DNA of 13,724 nucleotides. Origin: CAUZSH01 sp963582935. Its GTDB lineage: Bacteria; Pseudomonadota; Gammaproteobacteria; Francisellales; Francisellaceae. The stretch spans positions 1 through 13,724 of the forward strand of contig CAUZSH010000056.1 of the NCBI GenBank assembly GCA_963582935.1. Direction: 5' to 3'. The position numbers and the translations under genes are program-made. Below the pieces are notes generated by a model. That model made no database searches and had not been told where the DNA came from. It worked only from the letters and a program-made list of their open reading frames with translations. Positions 1 through 6,758 of the stretch are shown piece after piece; position 1 is the first letter of the stretch; each line of letters starts with the position of its first letter.

Positions 1-234
1 TGCGTAGCGCTTCGACCTTTGGAAGCTGGAAGGTATTTCCCAGCCCGTAGAGCCATATACGCAGTACTGGCTTTCAAAAACGAGACTGTAGGCTTGTTTT
101 TTGGAAGATCGGTACGGAGGTGGGCGTTTGAGGCAAAACCATCTGCGAGGGTAGTGATTCGATTTTGGCAGGAGCCAAAATCTTCTATGAACGACCGAGC
201 AACACGCGAGTGCAGCCACGGGTTGCATTTTTAA
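1..234 (+). mobile_element. Probable right end of a mobile element (IS200/IS605 tnpB tail?)
   Basis: A plus-strand frame is open from the window edge to a TAA at 232-234, about 77 codons. It contains WQEPKSS near the end, which recalls the tails of some TnpB proteins. No zinc finger or RuvC motif lies inside the window, so the TnpB call is weak. The DNA is strongly structured: GCTGGAA/TTCCCAGC (25-44), a 14-bp stem with one bulge (71-84 with 93-107), a perfect 9-bp stem with AGGA loop (161-182) and a terminal hairpin with T-tract (211-232). Dense structure in the 3' part of tnpB is typical of omega RNA (reRNA) regions; that is family knowledge, not proof. On the opposite strand a pantothenate kinase-like frame is destroyed here, which supports an insertion. 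It could equally be another IS type or a structured RNA. Confidence 0.38.
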
Positions 235-328
235 AACACACAGGCGTTGAGCTAGGTGTTGATTGGTAATAAAATCCAACAGAAGTGTTGCCGATATCAA
301 TGCATAGTAAAGGGTATTTATTCGTCAT
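185..328 (-). pseudogene. coaX: Truncated type III pantothenate kinase-like gene (N-terminus only)
   Basis: The ATG at 328-326 starts only 2 nt after the TAA of the upstream HAD gene, so the two look co-transcribed. The first residues read MTNKYPLLCIDIGNTSVGFY; the hydrophobic strand followed by DIGNT is the phosphate-binding motif of type III pantothenate kinases (ASKHA fold), which make 4'-phosphopantothenate for coenzyme A. The frame runs 47 codons to a TAG at 187-185, against roughly 250 for the family. The residues after about number 30 are encoded in the mobile-element-like DNA and do not look native. The natural reading is a gene cut by an insertion at about 227-245, with the rest outside the window or lost. 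Identification rests on the first 20 residues only, and another ASKHA protein is possible. Confidence 0.55.
209..232 (+). terminator. Terminator-like hairpin at element end
   Basis: TGCAGCC (211-217), loop ACG, GGTTGCA (221-227), followed by a T-rich run (228-232). The stem is 7 bp with one G.U pair and can extend to about 10 bp with wobbles. It shares CCACGGGT with the hairpin at 13619-13637, so it may be a transposon-end hairpin rather than, or as well as, a terminator. Confidence 0.45.
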
Positions 329-330
329 AA

Positions 331-945
331 TTAAGAAAATGCAGCATCAAGCTTAGCGAGTGTTTCTTTGTTGATGGCGGTGACTTGCATGCCTGCGTGT
401 TTAGCAGCTTCAATCGCCATTTCACCATCTTCAAAAAAGTGGCACTGTTCAGGCTGTAACCCCAATAAGGCGGCGATTTTTTGGTAAGCTCGAGGGTCAT
501 TTTTTAAAGGATAATGATCATCTGAAGTGATAATCTGATGGACATATTGCTTGAGATCCGTAACTTCAAGGCTTTTGGTGACATTTTTTCTATTGCCACC
601 TGAAAAAACAATGCAGGCATATTTTGATGAATTTTCTTTGAGAATTTGAGCAATACTTGGGATGGACTGGATATGGCTGAGGGCTTTATAAGCAATTGCC
701 TCTTTATCCATAAGAAAAGATTGAATATTCAAATTGGTCTGATGACGCTGATTAAGTTCCTCAATAATTTTCTCAGCAACGATACCGTTTCTTTCGAGCA
801 GGAATGAATTTAAATATTCATGTGAGAGATCACAATTATATTTTTTGAAGGCGGACAACCATGCGCCCATATGTGGGTGCCATGAGTCAACCAGTGTGCC
901 ATCACAGTCAAAGATTAGTGCTTTAATTTTGTCATCAAATTTCAT
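331..945 (-). CDS. HAD-superfamily phosphatase (phosphoglycolate phosphatase/beta-PGM-like)
   Basis: 204 residues with all four HAD motifs. Motif I is IFDCDGTLVDS at 11-21 (nucleophile D13, acid D15). Motif II is VFSGG with S115. Motif III is K148 in LKNDPRAY. Motif IV is FFEDG with E172 and D173. A helical cap lies between motifs I and II (about 22-100), as in the subclass I (beta-PGM/Gph) group. The enzyme should be a cytosolic Mg-dependent phosphomonoesterase; the substrate cannot be read from sequence. The length is slightly short for the group but complete. No clear Shine-Dalgarno precedes the ATG. The stop is 2 nt upstream of the coaX-like start, suggesting translational coupling. Confidence 0.87.
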   Translation of the reverse strand: MKFDDKIKALIFDCDGTLVDSWHPHMGAWLSAFKKYNCDLSHEYLNSFLLERNGIVAEKIIEELNQRHQTNLNIQSFLMDKEAIAYKALSHIQSIPSIAQILKENSSKYACIVFSGGNRKNVTKSLEVTDLKQYVHQIITSDDHYPLKNDPRAYQKIAALLGLQPEQCHFFEDGEMAIEAAKHAGMQVTAINKETLAKLDAAFS

Positions 946-1018
946 TGTGTCGATATCAATAGTATGCTGTAAGTTTTATTAGAGCGTATATCTGTCTGAG
1001 ATACAACCTGAAAACAAT

Positions 1019-1041
1019 GTTCTAGCTAGAGTTGCTGGAAC
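1019..1041. promoter_or_regulatory. Inverted repeat just upstream of the -35 box
   Basis: GTTCTAGC (1019-1026), 7-nt spacer, GCTGGAAC (1034-1041): 8 pairs, one of them G.T. It ends 6 nt before the TTGACT at 1048. That location suits a regulator binding site for the promoter driving the small peptide gene. It could also end minus-strand transcripts, but there is no T-tract. Confidence 0.35.
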
Positions 1042-1047
1042 ATCAAT

Positions 1048-1075
1048 TTGACTGTTTGGTGAAAATATGTATAAT
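1048..1075 (+). promoter_or_regulatory. Sigma-70 promoter for the 34-residue peptide gene
   Basis: TTGACT (1048-1053), 16-bp spacer, perfect TATAAT (1070-1075). This is the strongest promoter-like match in the window. The expected start is near 1082, giving a leader of about 110 nt before the ATG at 1193 and a transcript of about 260 nt to the terminator at 1340. Confidence 0.75.
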
Positions 1076-1097
1076 ACATTACATCGCATTTGAAGTA

Positions 1098-1155
1098 ACA
1101 AGGAACTTGTACTATAACTCTTAGTATAAGGTAACAGGCTTTTGGAACGAAGCTT
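1098..1155 (+). promoter_or_regulatory. Leader with mutually exclusive hairpins
   Basis: ACAAG-GAA-CTTGT (1098-1110) and a 9-bp stem CTTGTACTA/TAGTATAAG (1106-1114 with 1122-1130, one G.U, 7-nt loop) compete for the same bases at 1106-1110. A third stem AGGCTT/AAGCTT lies at 1136-1155. Competing structures in a ~110-nt leader suggest post-transcriptional control of the downstream peptide. No known riboswitch core is recognised. Confidence 0.4.
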
Positions 1156-1192
1156 GAAAGTTATTTTAATAAAATCACACTGGAGGAGACAA

Positions 1193-1297
1193 ATGGGGTT
1201 ATTAGCAATTGGGGTTGTGGCAGTAGCCATACATGTTGGTTATGTACATGCAAAGAAAACTAAAATGAAGAAACAAGCGATTAAGATTAAATCTTAA
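1193..1297 (+). CDS. 34-residue basic single-pass membrane peptide
   Basis: ATG at 1193 is preceded by a strong Shine-Dalgarno, GGAGGAG, 5 nt upstream (1182-1188); TAA is at 1295-1297. The peptide starts MGLLAIGVVAVAIHVGYVHA, one hydrophobic helix spanning nearly the first 20 residues. The tail is rich in lysine (KKTKMKK, then KIK), predicting a membrane peptide with a positively charged cytoplasmic end. The gene is a self-contained unit with its own promoter, structured leader and terminator. I do not recognise a family. Small hydrophobic peptides with long structured leaders include type I toxins and small regulators of membrane proteins; either is inference. The gene converges on mnmE. Confidence 0.68.
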   Translation: MGLLAIGVVAVAIHVGYVHAKKTKMKKQAIKIKS

Positions 1298-1317
1298 TAA
1301 GTAATATCAAATATCAG

Positions 1318-1340
1318 AAGCACCGAAAGGTGCTTTTTTA
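1318..1340 (+). terminator. Rho-independent terminator
   Basis: AAGCACC-GAAA-GGTGCTT (1318-1335): a 7-bp stem with a GAAA tetraloop followed by a run of T to 1339. It ends the small-peptide transcript. The T-tract overlaps the mnmE stop codon (minus strand, 1338-1340). There is no matching T-run on the minus side, so it acts mainly on the plus strand. Confidence 0.88.
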
Positions 1341-2684
1341 TTTCCCGATACAAAAGCTCGAAAAAATTCTACCCAACAAATCATCTGCTCTAAATTCACC
1401 TGTGATTTCTGATAAGGCGTTTTGTGCAAGTTTTAGTTCTTCGGCTAATAGCTCACCTGTTTTATGTTCTAGATGGATCTTCGCAAAGTCTAAGTGCTCG
1501 ATTGCGATATTCAAAGCATCTAAATGTCGAGATCGAGCCGTAAATAACCCCTCAGTTGTACTGTGAAAGCCGACAGACTCCAATAAATGTTTTTTTAGAT
1601 GATCGATTCCAATACCGTGCTTTGCTGAAATATAAATATCTTTATCGGTGTTTTGAGGGGCATTACTAAGATCTATTTTATTGTGAATATAGGTAATGGG
1701 AATGTTTTTAGGTAAACGTTGAAAATAATCGGGTTCTAAGGCATGCATGTTTGCCGTTGCTGGATCAGTAATATCTGCAACCAGAAGAATATGATCAGAA
1801 TGTGTAATGGCATCAAATGCGCGTTTAACGCCTTCATTTTCGATTACATCCTCACTGATCCGTAATCCTGCGGTATCAATAATATGTAAAGGTACGCCTT
1901 CAATTTGAATATATTCCTTTAAGACATCTCTTGTTGTGCCAGCAATATCGGTGACAATGGCAGAATCTTTGCCTGCAAGGGCATTGAGGAGGCTTGATTT
2001 TCCAGCATTGGGCTTTCCAGCAATCACAACCGTAATGCCTTCTCGCAGTATGGCGCCTTGTTGGCAAGAAAACATGACCTTTTGTAATGCATCATAAACA
2101 TGCTGGTATTGATCATGAATGGCGCTATCTGCCAGAAAATCAATTTCTTCTTCAGGGAAATCAATGGCAGCTTCTACGTGAATGCGTAGTTGGATCAATT
2201 TTTCAACAAGGTAATGAATTTTTTCTGAGAAAACACCCTGTAAAGAGCGCATGGCTGAACGTGCGGCTTGTTCGGAAGAGGCATCAATAATGTCCGCAAT
2301 GGCTTCTGCTTGAGCGAGATCGATCTTGTCATTTAAAAAAGCGCGTTCACTAAACTCACCCGCACGCGCAATACGAGCGCCATGTTTGAGCATTTCTTTT
2401 AGGATCATATCCAAAATAACAGGGCCGCCGTGCCCTTGGAGTTCGACAACATCTTCTCCCGTAAATGAAAAGGGTGCTTTAAAGTGAATGGCAATCCCTT
2501 GATCTATAGGGTTTCCCAGATGGTTTAAAAAATTCAGGTAGTGGGCAAAACGAGGTTTTAAGTCAGTATGGACAATCTTTTTTGCAATACTGAGGGCGTC
2601 TGAACCCGAAAGTCGTACAATTCCCACCCCTCCTCTTCCAGGAGCGGTTGCCACGGCAACAATGGTATCTTTAATGTAAGGCAT
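1338..2684 (-). CDS. mnmE: tRNA modification GTPase MnmE (TrmE)
   Basis: 448 residues, full length for the family. With MnmG it forms the cytosolic complex that installs the (carboxymethyl)aminomethyl group on wobble uridine-34 of certain tRNAs. The N-terminal folate-binding domain begins DTIVAVATAPGRGGVGIVRL. The GTPase domain shows the P-loop GKPNAGKS (223-230), switch region AGTTRD (248-253), DTAG (270-273), NKID (335-338) and SAK (353-355). The C-terminal helical domain ends FCIGK, including the conserved cysteine motif. The ATG at 2684 gives the usual N-terminus; no obvious Shine-Dalgarno precedes it. It follows the ihfB-like gene by 80 bp on the same strand, with no clear terminator between them. 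All key motifs are present, so it should be functional. Confidence 0.98.
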   Translation of the reverse strand: MPYIKDTIVAVATAPGRGGVGIVRLSGSDALSIAKKIVHTDLKPRFAHYLNFLNHLGNPIDQGIAIHFKAPFSFTGEDVVELQGHGGPVILDMILKEMLKHGARIARAGEFSERAFLNDKIDLAQAEAIADIIDASSEQAARSAMRSLQGVFSEKIHYLVEKLIQLRIHVEAAIDFPEEEIDFLADSAIHDQYQHVYDALQKVMFSCQQGAILREGITVVIAGKPNAGKSSLLNALAGKDSAIVTDIAGTTRDVLKEYIQIEGVPLHIIDTAGLRISEDVIENEGVKRAFDAITHSDHILLVADITDPATANMHALEPDYFQRLPKNIPITYIHNKIDLSNAPQNTDKDIYISAKHGIGIDHLKKHLLESVGFHSTTEGLFTARSRHLDALNIAIEHLDFAKIHLEHKTGELLAEELKLAQNALSEITGEFRADDLLGRIFSSFCIGK

Positions 2685-2764
2685 ATTGATTTGTTGGGAA
2701 TAAAATGATGCTCATGAGATTATTTTAGCAGGTTTAGGGGTGCTCTCATAATGGAAATGGGAAG

Positions 2765-3082
2765 CTATTCGGAAGAAAGGGGGTTATGCTGCACATAAAA
2801 GTTTATTTTTTCCCGTAGCGGTTGCCCAGGTTTAAAGTGAATACTGTGTTGTTTTGGGATTGAGACCTTTACGCCTGTTTTTGGATTTCTAGCGATACGT
2901 TCAGCACGTTCACGTATCTCGAAACTTCCAAAACGTCGGATTTCGATACGATCTCCAGCAGCCAAAGCATCTGTCATCTTCGTTAGAATTGTTTTAATGG
3001 CAAGCTCCGTTGTCTTTTGTTCCAAGCGGAATTTATTTGCCAAGGTTTCAATAATGTCAGATCTAGAGATGGATTTGTTCAT
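2765..3082 (-). CDS. ihfB: Integration host factor beta subunit-like DNA-binding protein
   Basis: 105 residues of the HU/IHF family. Dimerisation helices cover about 1-40. The beta-sheet segment is RIEIRRFGSFEIRERAE (45-61), close to the RIEIRGFGSF of IHF-beta. The beta-arm has RNPKTG (65-70) with the DNA-intercalating proline P67, then HFKPGQPLRE (82-91). It should bend DNA, as a heterodimer with IHF-alpha if the IHF call is right. It is about 10 residues longer than typical IHF-beta because of a C-terminal tail (FYVQHNPLSSE). HU-like use as a homodimer cannot be excluded. The usual rpsA neighbour is absent; the upstream gene is a small membrane protein. A TATAAT box lies about 25 nt upstream of the start. 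Confidence 0.85.
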   Translation of the reverse strand: MNKSISRSDIIETLANKFRLEQKTTELAIKTILTKMTDALAAGDRIEIRRFGSFEIRERAERIARNPKTGVKVSIPKQHSIHFKPGQPLREKINFYVQHNPLSSE

Positions 3083-3108
3083 ACAAGCAATTTTTTTTTA
3101 CAATACAT

Positions 3109-3117
3109 ATTATAACA
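3109..3117 (-). promoter_or_regulatory. Extended -10 promoter for the ihfB-like gene
   Basis: On the minus strand TGTTATAAT: a perfect -10 hexamer with the TGn extension. No good -35 lies at 17 bp, as is usual for extended -10 promoters. The start would be about 20 nt before the ATG at 3082, in a very AT-rich stretch. Confidence 0.5.
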
Positions 3118-3161
3118 TGTAGTCAATATCTAATTGAAAATCAATGTTTTTTTAAAAAAAA

Positions 3162-3392
3162 TTACGGACGATTTATTTCATCATGATCAATGACTCTGCC
3201 TTCTTTATCATCTGTTTGAGGTTTGTTTTGGCGATTAACCGCTTCAGCAAACATTTTTTTGATGCGTCGTTTTGTGATGAGCGCATAAACGATAGCAATT
3301 GCAGAGATGAATAAAATAAAAGGCAAAAGCAATATAATCAGAACGACAGATAGAATCAATGCAGGAAGTGGTAGTTGGCTGTTAGGGCGCAT
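3162..3392 (-). CDS. Small membrane protein, unknown function
   Basis: 76 residues. A long hydrophobic stretch at about 9-41 (from LPLPALILSVVLIILLLPF onward) could form one long or two short membrane helices. It is followed by the basic stop-transfer segment TKRRIKKMF and a polar, charged C-terminus of about 25 residues. The ATG at 3392 has an AAGGA Shine-Dalgarno about 8 nt upstream and a good promoter before it, so this is a real gene. It sits where lapA (a small membrane protein) often neighbours ihfB, but on the upstream side. I see no convincing LapA signature and leave it unnamed. Confidence 0.72.
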   Translation of the reverse strand: MRPNSQLPLPALILSVVLIILLLPFILFISAIAIVYALITKRRIKKMFAEAVNRQNKPQTDDKEGRVIDHDEINRP

Positions 3393-3424
3393 AATAAGTC
3401 CTTATTAGTTATTATTTAACCATA

Positions 3425-3454
3425 ATTATATGGGGTGTGCCTTACTGAATTCAA
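3425..3454 (-). promoter_or_regulatory. Promoter of the small membrane protein gene
   Basis: On the minus strand TTGAAT (3454-3449), 18-bp spacer, TATAAT (3430-3425). The expected start is about 25 nt upstream of the ATG at 3392. It separates this gene, and possibly ihfB-mnmE, from metG read-through. Confidence 0.55.
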
Positions 3455-3482
3455 GGATTTATGTAGCAAAAATAAAATATTG

Positions 3483-5555
3483 TTATTTCACCCGCATTCC
3501 AGCGACGGCACCTTCGTCAGGAGATAGTATATAAGGACCATCACCATCGCCTGCCGCAAGTACCATTCCTTCGGAGATGCCAAAGCGCATTTTTCTAGGG
3601 GCAAGGTTTGCAACCATGACCGTTGAACGTCCGATAAGTGCTTGAGGGTCATATTGGGATTTAATGCCAGCAAAAACTTGCTTTGTGACGCCATTGCCTA
3701 GATCTAGCTTTAAACACAAAAGCTTATCAGCATTTTCGACATGGCTGGCATCAACGATTTTGACCACACGTAAGTCGACTTTCATAAAGTCATCAAAAGA
3801 TATTTCAGGGGCAATATCAGTGCAGGATGTTTGTTTTGTATCTGCTTTCGCATTGTCTTTTTTTGATTTGCTTGGTGTGCCTTTTTTAGTCGTTGCTCTT
3901 TTTGCTTCTTTGGCATGTTCTTTTTTTGTGTCTTCGAGAATGGCCTCAACTTTTTCAGGTTCAATGCGCACCATTAGAGGTTTAAATTTGTTAATGGTGT
4001 GCGACAATAAAGTTTCATGCACGCTCTTCCAGTTTAGTTGATGCATATTTAAAAAGACTTCTGATTTATCTGCCAACACAGGCAAGACCGGTTTTAGATA
4101 GGTGACAAGTATTTTAAATAAGTTAATGCCTAAGCTACAGATTTCCTGTACTTGTTCTTCTGTACCCGCTTGTTTGGCAAGTTGCCAAGGTTTATGGTGA
4201 TCAATAAATTGATTCGCCTTGTCAGCCAGTTGCATAATATGTCGCATTGCGTGCGCAAACTCACGTTTTTCATATAGATCAGCAATCTCTTCTTCTGCTG
4301 AGATGAATTCATTTAGGAGTGTGTCATCCATACAACGACTTGAAAGTTGACCTTCGAATTTTTTATGAATGAAACCGGCGCACCGGCTAGCGATATTCAC
4401 CACTTTTCCGACCAAGTCTGAATTTACTTTCAAACATAGATCTTCAAGGTTCACGTCAATATCATCAATATGAGAGGTCAGTTTTGATGCGAAATAATAA
4501 CGTAGATATTCAGGATTCAGGTGGTTTAAATAGGTTCTTGCTGAAATAAATGTGCCACGTGATTTGGACATTTTTTTGCCATTAATGGTCAGAAAACCAT
4601 TGGCGAAAACGCTGGTGGGGGTACGGTAATTTGCCGACTTAAGCACCGCAGGCCAAAATAATGCGTGGAAATAAATAATATCCTTACCAATAAAATGGTA
4701 AAGTTCATAGTCACTATGCGGTGACCAAAAACTGTCAAAATCAAGACCCAAACCATTGCATAAGTCTTTAAAACTAGCAAGGTATCCTATCGGTGCATCT
4801 AACCACACATAAAAATATTTATCTTCGGTGCCTGGAACTTTATAGCCGAAATAAGGCGCGTCTCGGGAGATATCCCAATCGTGTAGGCCTGAGTCAAACC
4901 ATTCTTTTAGTTTATTCACCACTTCAGGTTGGAGGCGGTTGTTACTTTGTATCCATTGCTTGAGATCCGTTTCTAACTCACTTAGTTTGAAAAAATAGTG
5001 AAGGCTTTTCTTGCGGATAGGGGCTTCGCCACTGATTACAGATACAGGATTAATGAGATCAGTGGGCGCATAAGTGGCACTGCAAACTTCACAGCTATCA
5101 CCATATTGGTCTTCAGCACCACACTTCGGGCAAGTGCCTGTGACAAAACGATCAGGTAAAAACATTTCAGCTTTAGGGTCAAAAGCCTGCTCGATTTCTT
5201 TTTCTGCAATCAAGTTATTCTCTTTAAGTCTTAGATAAATATCTTCAACAAATTCTTGATTAATTGGATGGTGAGTGGAATGGTAGTTATCGAATTCCAC
5301 TTCAAAGTCCATGAAATCTGCAATATGAGATTTTGCCATTTCTTCAACTAAACGCTCAGGTTTGATGCCTTCTCGTTGTGCCTTAAGCATAATCGGGGTG
5401 CCATGTGTGTCACTGCCACAAACATAGTAGCATTCATGCCCGCGCATTTTTTGGAAGCGTACCCAGATATCAGACTGGATGTAACCTAACATATGCCCTA
5501 GATGAAGATGACCATTTGCATAAGGGAGTGCGCTTGTAACTAGAATGTTTCTCAT
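3483..5555 (-). CDS. metG: Methionyl-tRNA synthetase
   Basis: 690 residues, the long bacterial form. It charges tRNA-Met with methionine in the cytosol. The class I signature HLGH is at 18-21 and KMSKS at 328-332. The zinc-binding insertion keeps two CxxC pairs (C142/C145 and C155/C158). The anticodon-binding helical domain follows (about 385-530). A lysine-rich linker (about 543-575) leads to the C-terminal EMAPII-like tRNA-binding and dimerisation domain (about 586-690, FMKVDLRVVKIVDASHVENA). The start is set by the canonical N-terminus RNILVTSALPYANG. It lies 95 bp downstream of the DUF475 gene on the same strand. No lesion is seen. Confidence 0.99.
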   Translation of the reverse strand: MRNILVTSALPYANGHLHLGHMLGYIQSDIWVRFQKMRGHECYYVCGSDTHGTPIMLKAQREGIKPERLVEEMAKSHIADFMDFEVEFDNYHSTHHPINQEFVEDIYLRLKENNLIAEKEIEQAFDPKAEMFLPDRFVTGTCPKCGAEDQYGDSCEVCSATYAPTDLINPVSVISGEAPIRKKSLHYFFKLSELETDLKQWIQSNNRLQPEVVNKLKEWFDSGLHDWDISRDAPYFGYKVPGTEDKYFYVWLDAPIGYLASFKDLCNGLGLDFDSFWSPHSDYELYHFIGKDIIYFHALFWPAVLKSANYRTPTSVFANGFLTINGKKMSKSRGTFISARTYLNHLNPEYLRYYFASKLTSHIDDIDVNLEDLCLKVNSDLVGKVVNIASRCAGFIHKKFEGQLSSRCMDDTLLNEFISAEEEIADLYEKREFAHAMRHIMQLADKANQFIDHHKPWQLAKQAGTEEQVQEICSLGINLFKILVTYLKPVLPVLADKSEVFLNMHQLNWKSVHETLLSHTINKFKPLMVRIEPEKVEAILEDTKKEHAKEAKRATTKKGTPSKSKKDNAKADTKQTSCTDIAPEISFDDFMKVDLRVVKIVDASHVENADKLLCLKLDLGNGVTKQVFAGIKSQYDPQALIGRSTVMVANLAPRKMRFGISEGMVLAAGDGDGPYILSPDEGAVAGMRVK

Positions 5556-5590
5556 TGTTAGATTTAATCTGGATTCAATAGGTAAGCGAG

Positions 5591-5596
5591 ATTATA
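5591..5596 (-). promoter_or_regulatory. Possible -10 box for metG
   Basis: TATAAT on the minus strand, 35 nt upstream of the metG ATG. The -35 match at 17 bp is poor, so this is tentative. No convincing terminator separates metG from the upstream DUF475 gene, so read-through is also possible. Confidence 0.3.
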
Positions 5597-5650
5597 CATG
5601 AACCCATTCAAAATGCCGAAGTTATATCGTGGATTTTTTATCCGCTTACA

Positions 5651-6697
5651 TCAAACACTTTGAGGGCATGCCGCTTCTGAGTCGTATTTTTCTTTCTGGT
5701 TTAATCTAATAGAGCATATTAATGCGGCAATAATGAAAGCGATACTGACAGTACCCGTGATATATTCTGGGATGTGGATGAAGTTTTTAACCCACATTGA
5801 AATGGCCAGATAAGCAATGGAGTAGTGCGCACCATGTTCAAGATATGGCAGTGTTTCTAGGGTGTTCTTATCCACCATATAAATGGTGAGTGATCGTACG
5901 AACATGGCGCCAATCATTAACCCAAGCAAAATGATGATAATATCACTTGAGATCACCAGTGCGCCAAAAATTCCATCAAAGCTAAAAGAGGCATCCAATA
6001 CTTCAAGGTAAATAAATCCGATAATGCCTGCTTTTGCGAGACTGCCCATGCCACTGACTTTTTGGTTTAGTGATCCTAAACCGTGGCTTAATCCAACACC
6101 CAGCAAAAGTGAGATGAGCATGGCAGATGAAAACTCGATAGTATAGCTATAGGTCACAATGAATATAAGGCTTAGAATTAAAGCAATCATCAGGGGTAAG
6201 TGAGGGTTATTATTCCTTTTGACAAAATGACTATTCTCTATTTTTTTAATCCATTGCAACCGTTCCTCTTTACTGAAGAGAAAGTTTAAAAATATCATTA
6301 ATAGAAAACCACCACCAAAAGCGCTAATGATTGGATAGCTCGCTTCTAGGTGTGCCTGAAAGATGCTAGGTTGTTGAGCGGCAAGTGAGAATGTCTCCAT
6401 AAAACCATGATCCCCTGCAAAGGCAACCATGGCAATGGGCACAACAAGACGCACTACAAAGACGGCAATAAAAATACCTAACCATAAAAAAAGTTGTCGC
6501 CAGAAAGGGGACATTTTCTTTAGAACCTTGGCATTCACCACGGCATTGTCAAAACTGAGGGACACCTCTAAAATCCCCAAAAGAATGACGATATAAAGGG
6601 CATAGATAAAGTTACTGGGATTGTACATGACTGCGATGATTAGGCAGGCAATGGTTACAAGGCTTGAGCCTAAAAAATAACGTAGATATGTTCTCAT
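5651..6697 (-). CDS. DUF475/TerC-family integral membrane protein, probable Mn exporter
   Basis: 348 residues, about 8-9 hydrophobic membrane segments. It contains the paired acidic motifs of the TerC superfamily within the membrane: EVSLSFDNAVV (44-54) and EVLDASFSFDG (232-242). This duplicated E...SFDN/SFDG arrangement and the length match DUF475. TerC relatives such as Alx have been linked to metal, mainly manganese, export; for DUF475 itself the function is not established. The yybP-ykoY riboswitch just upstream strongly suggests induction by Mn2+, hence a role in relieving manganese excess. The start ATG is 18 nt after a hairpin in the leader. The C-terminal tail is short, charged and probably cytosolic. 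Confidence 0.92.
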   Translation of the reverse strand: MRTYLRYFLGSSLVTIACLIIAVMYNPSNFIYALYIVILLGILEVSLSFDNAVVNAKVLKKMSPFWRQLFLWLGIFIAVFVVRLVVPIAMVAFAGDHGFMETFSLAAQQPSIFQAHLEASYPIISAFGGGFLLMIFLNFLFSKEERLQWIKKIENSHFVKRNNNPHLPLMIALILSLIFIVTYSYTIEFSSAMLISLLLGVGLSHGLGSLNQKVSGMGSLAKAGIIGFIYLEVLDASFSFDGIFGALVISSDIIIILLGLMIGAMFVRSLTIYMVDKNTLETLPYLEHGAHYSIAYLAISMWVKNFIHIPEYITGTVSIAFIIAALICSIRLNQKEKYDSEAACPQSV

Positions 6698-6710
6698 GTG
6701 ATTCTCATAA

Positions 6711-6758
6711 GACCGGGCAAGTTTTCAGCTAATAGCACAGCATCTCTATTGCCCAGTC
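6711..6758 (-). promoter_or_regulatory. Expression-platform hairpin before the DUF475 start
   Basis: On the minus strand GACtGGGCAA (6758-6749) can pair with TTGCCCgGTC (6720-6711): 9 of 10 pairs. An alternative stem CTCTAT/ATAGAG occupies part of the same region (about 6767-6743). No T-run follows, so control of ribosome access rather than termination is more likely. The weak GAGAA Shine-Dalgarno lies just 3' of the stem. Confidence 0.5.

Noticed and set aside
979..1230. 83-codon minus-strand open frame
   Set aside because: It is antisense to the unit at 1048-1340, which has promoter, Shine-Dalgarno and terminator on the plus strand; the translation resembles no protein.
1330..1566. Plus-strand frame opposite the end of mnmE
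   Set aside because: Shadow of the mnmE coding strand with no start signals.
3664..4041. 125-codon plus-strand frame opposite metG
   Set aside because: Shadow of the metG coding region; low-complexity reflection of the lysine-rich linker.
5620..5640. GGAT/ATCC hairpin between the DUF475 gene and metG as a terminator
   Set aside because: The stem is only about 4 bp and no T-tract follows on the minus strand.
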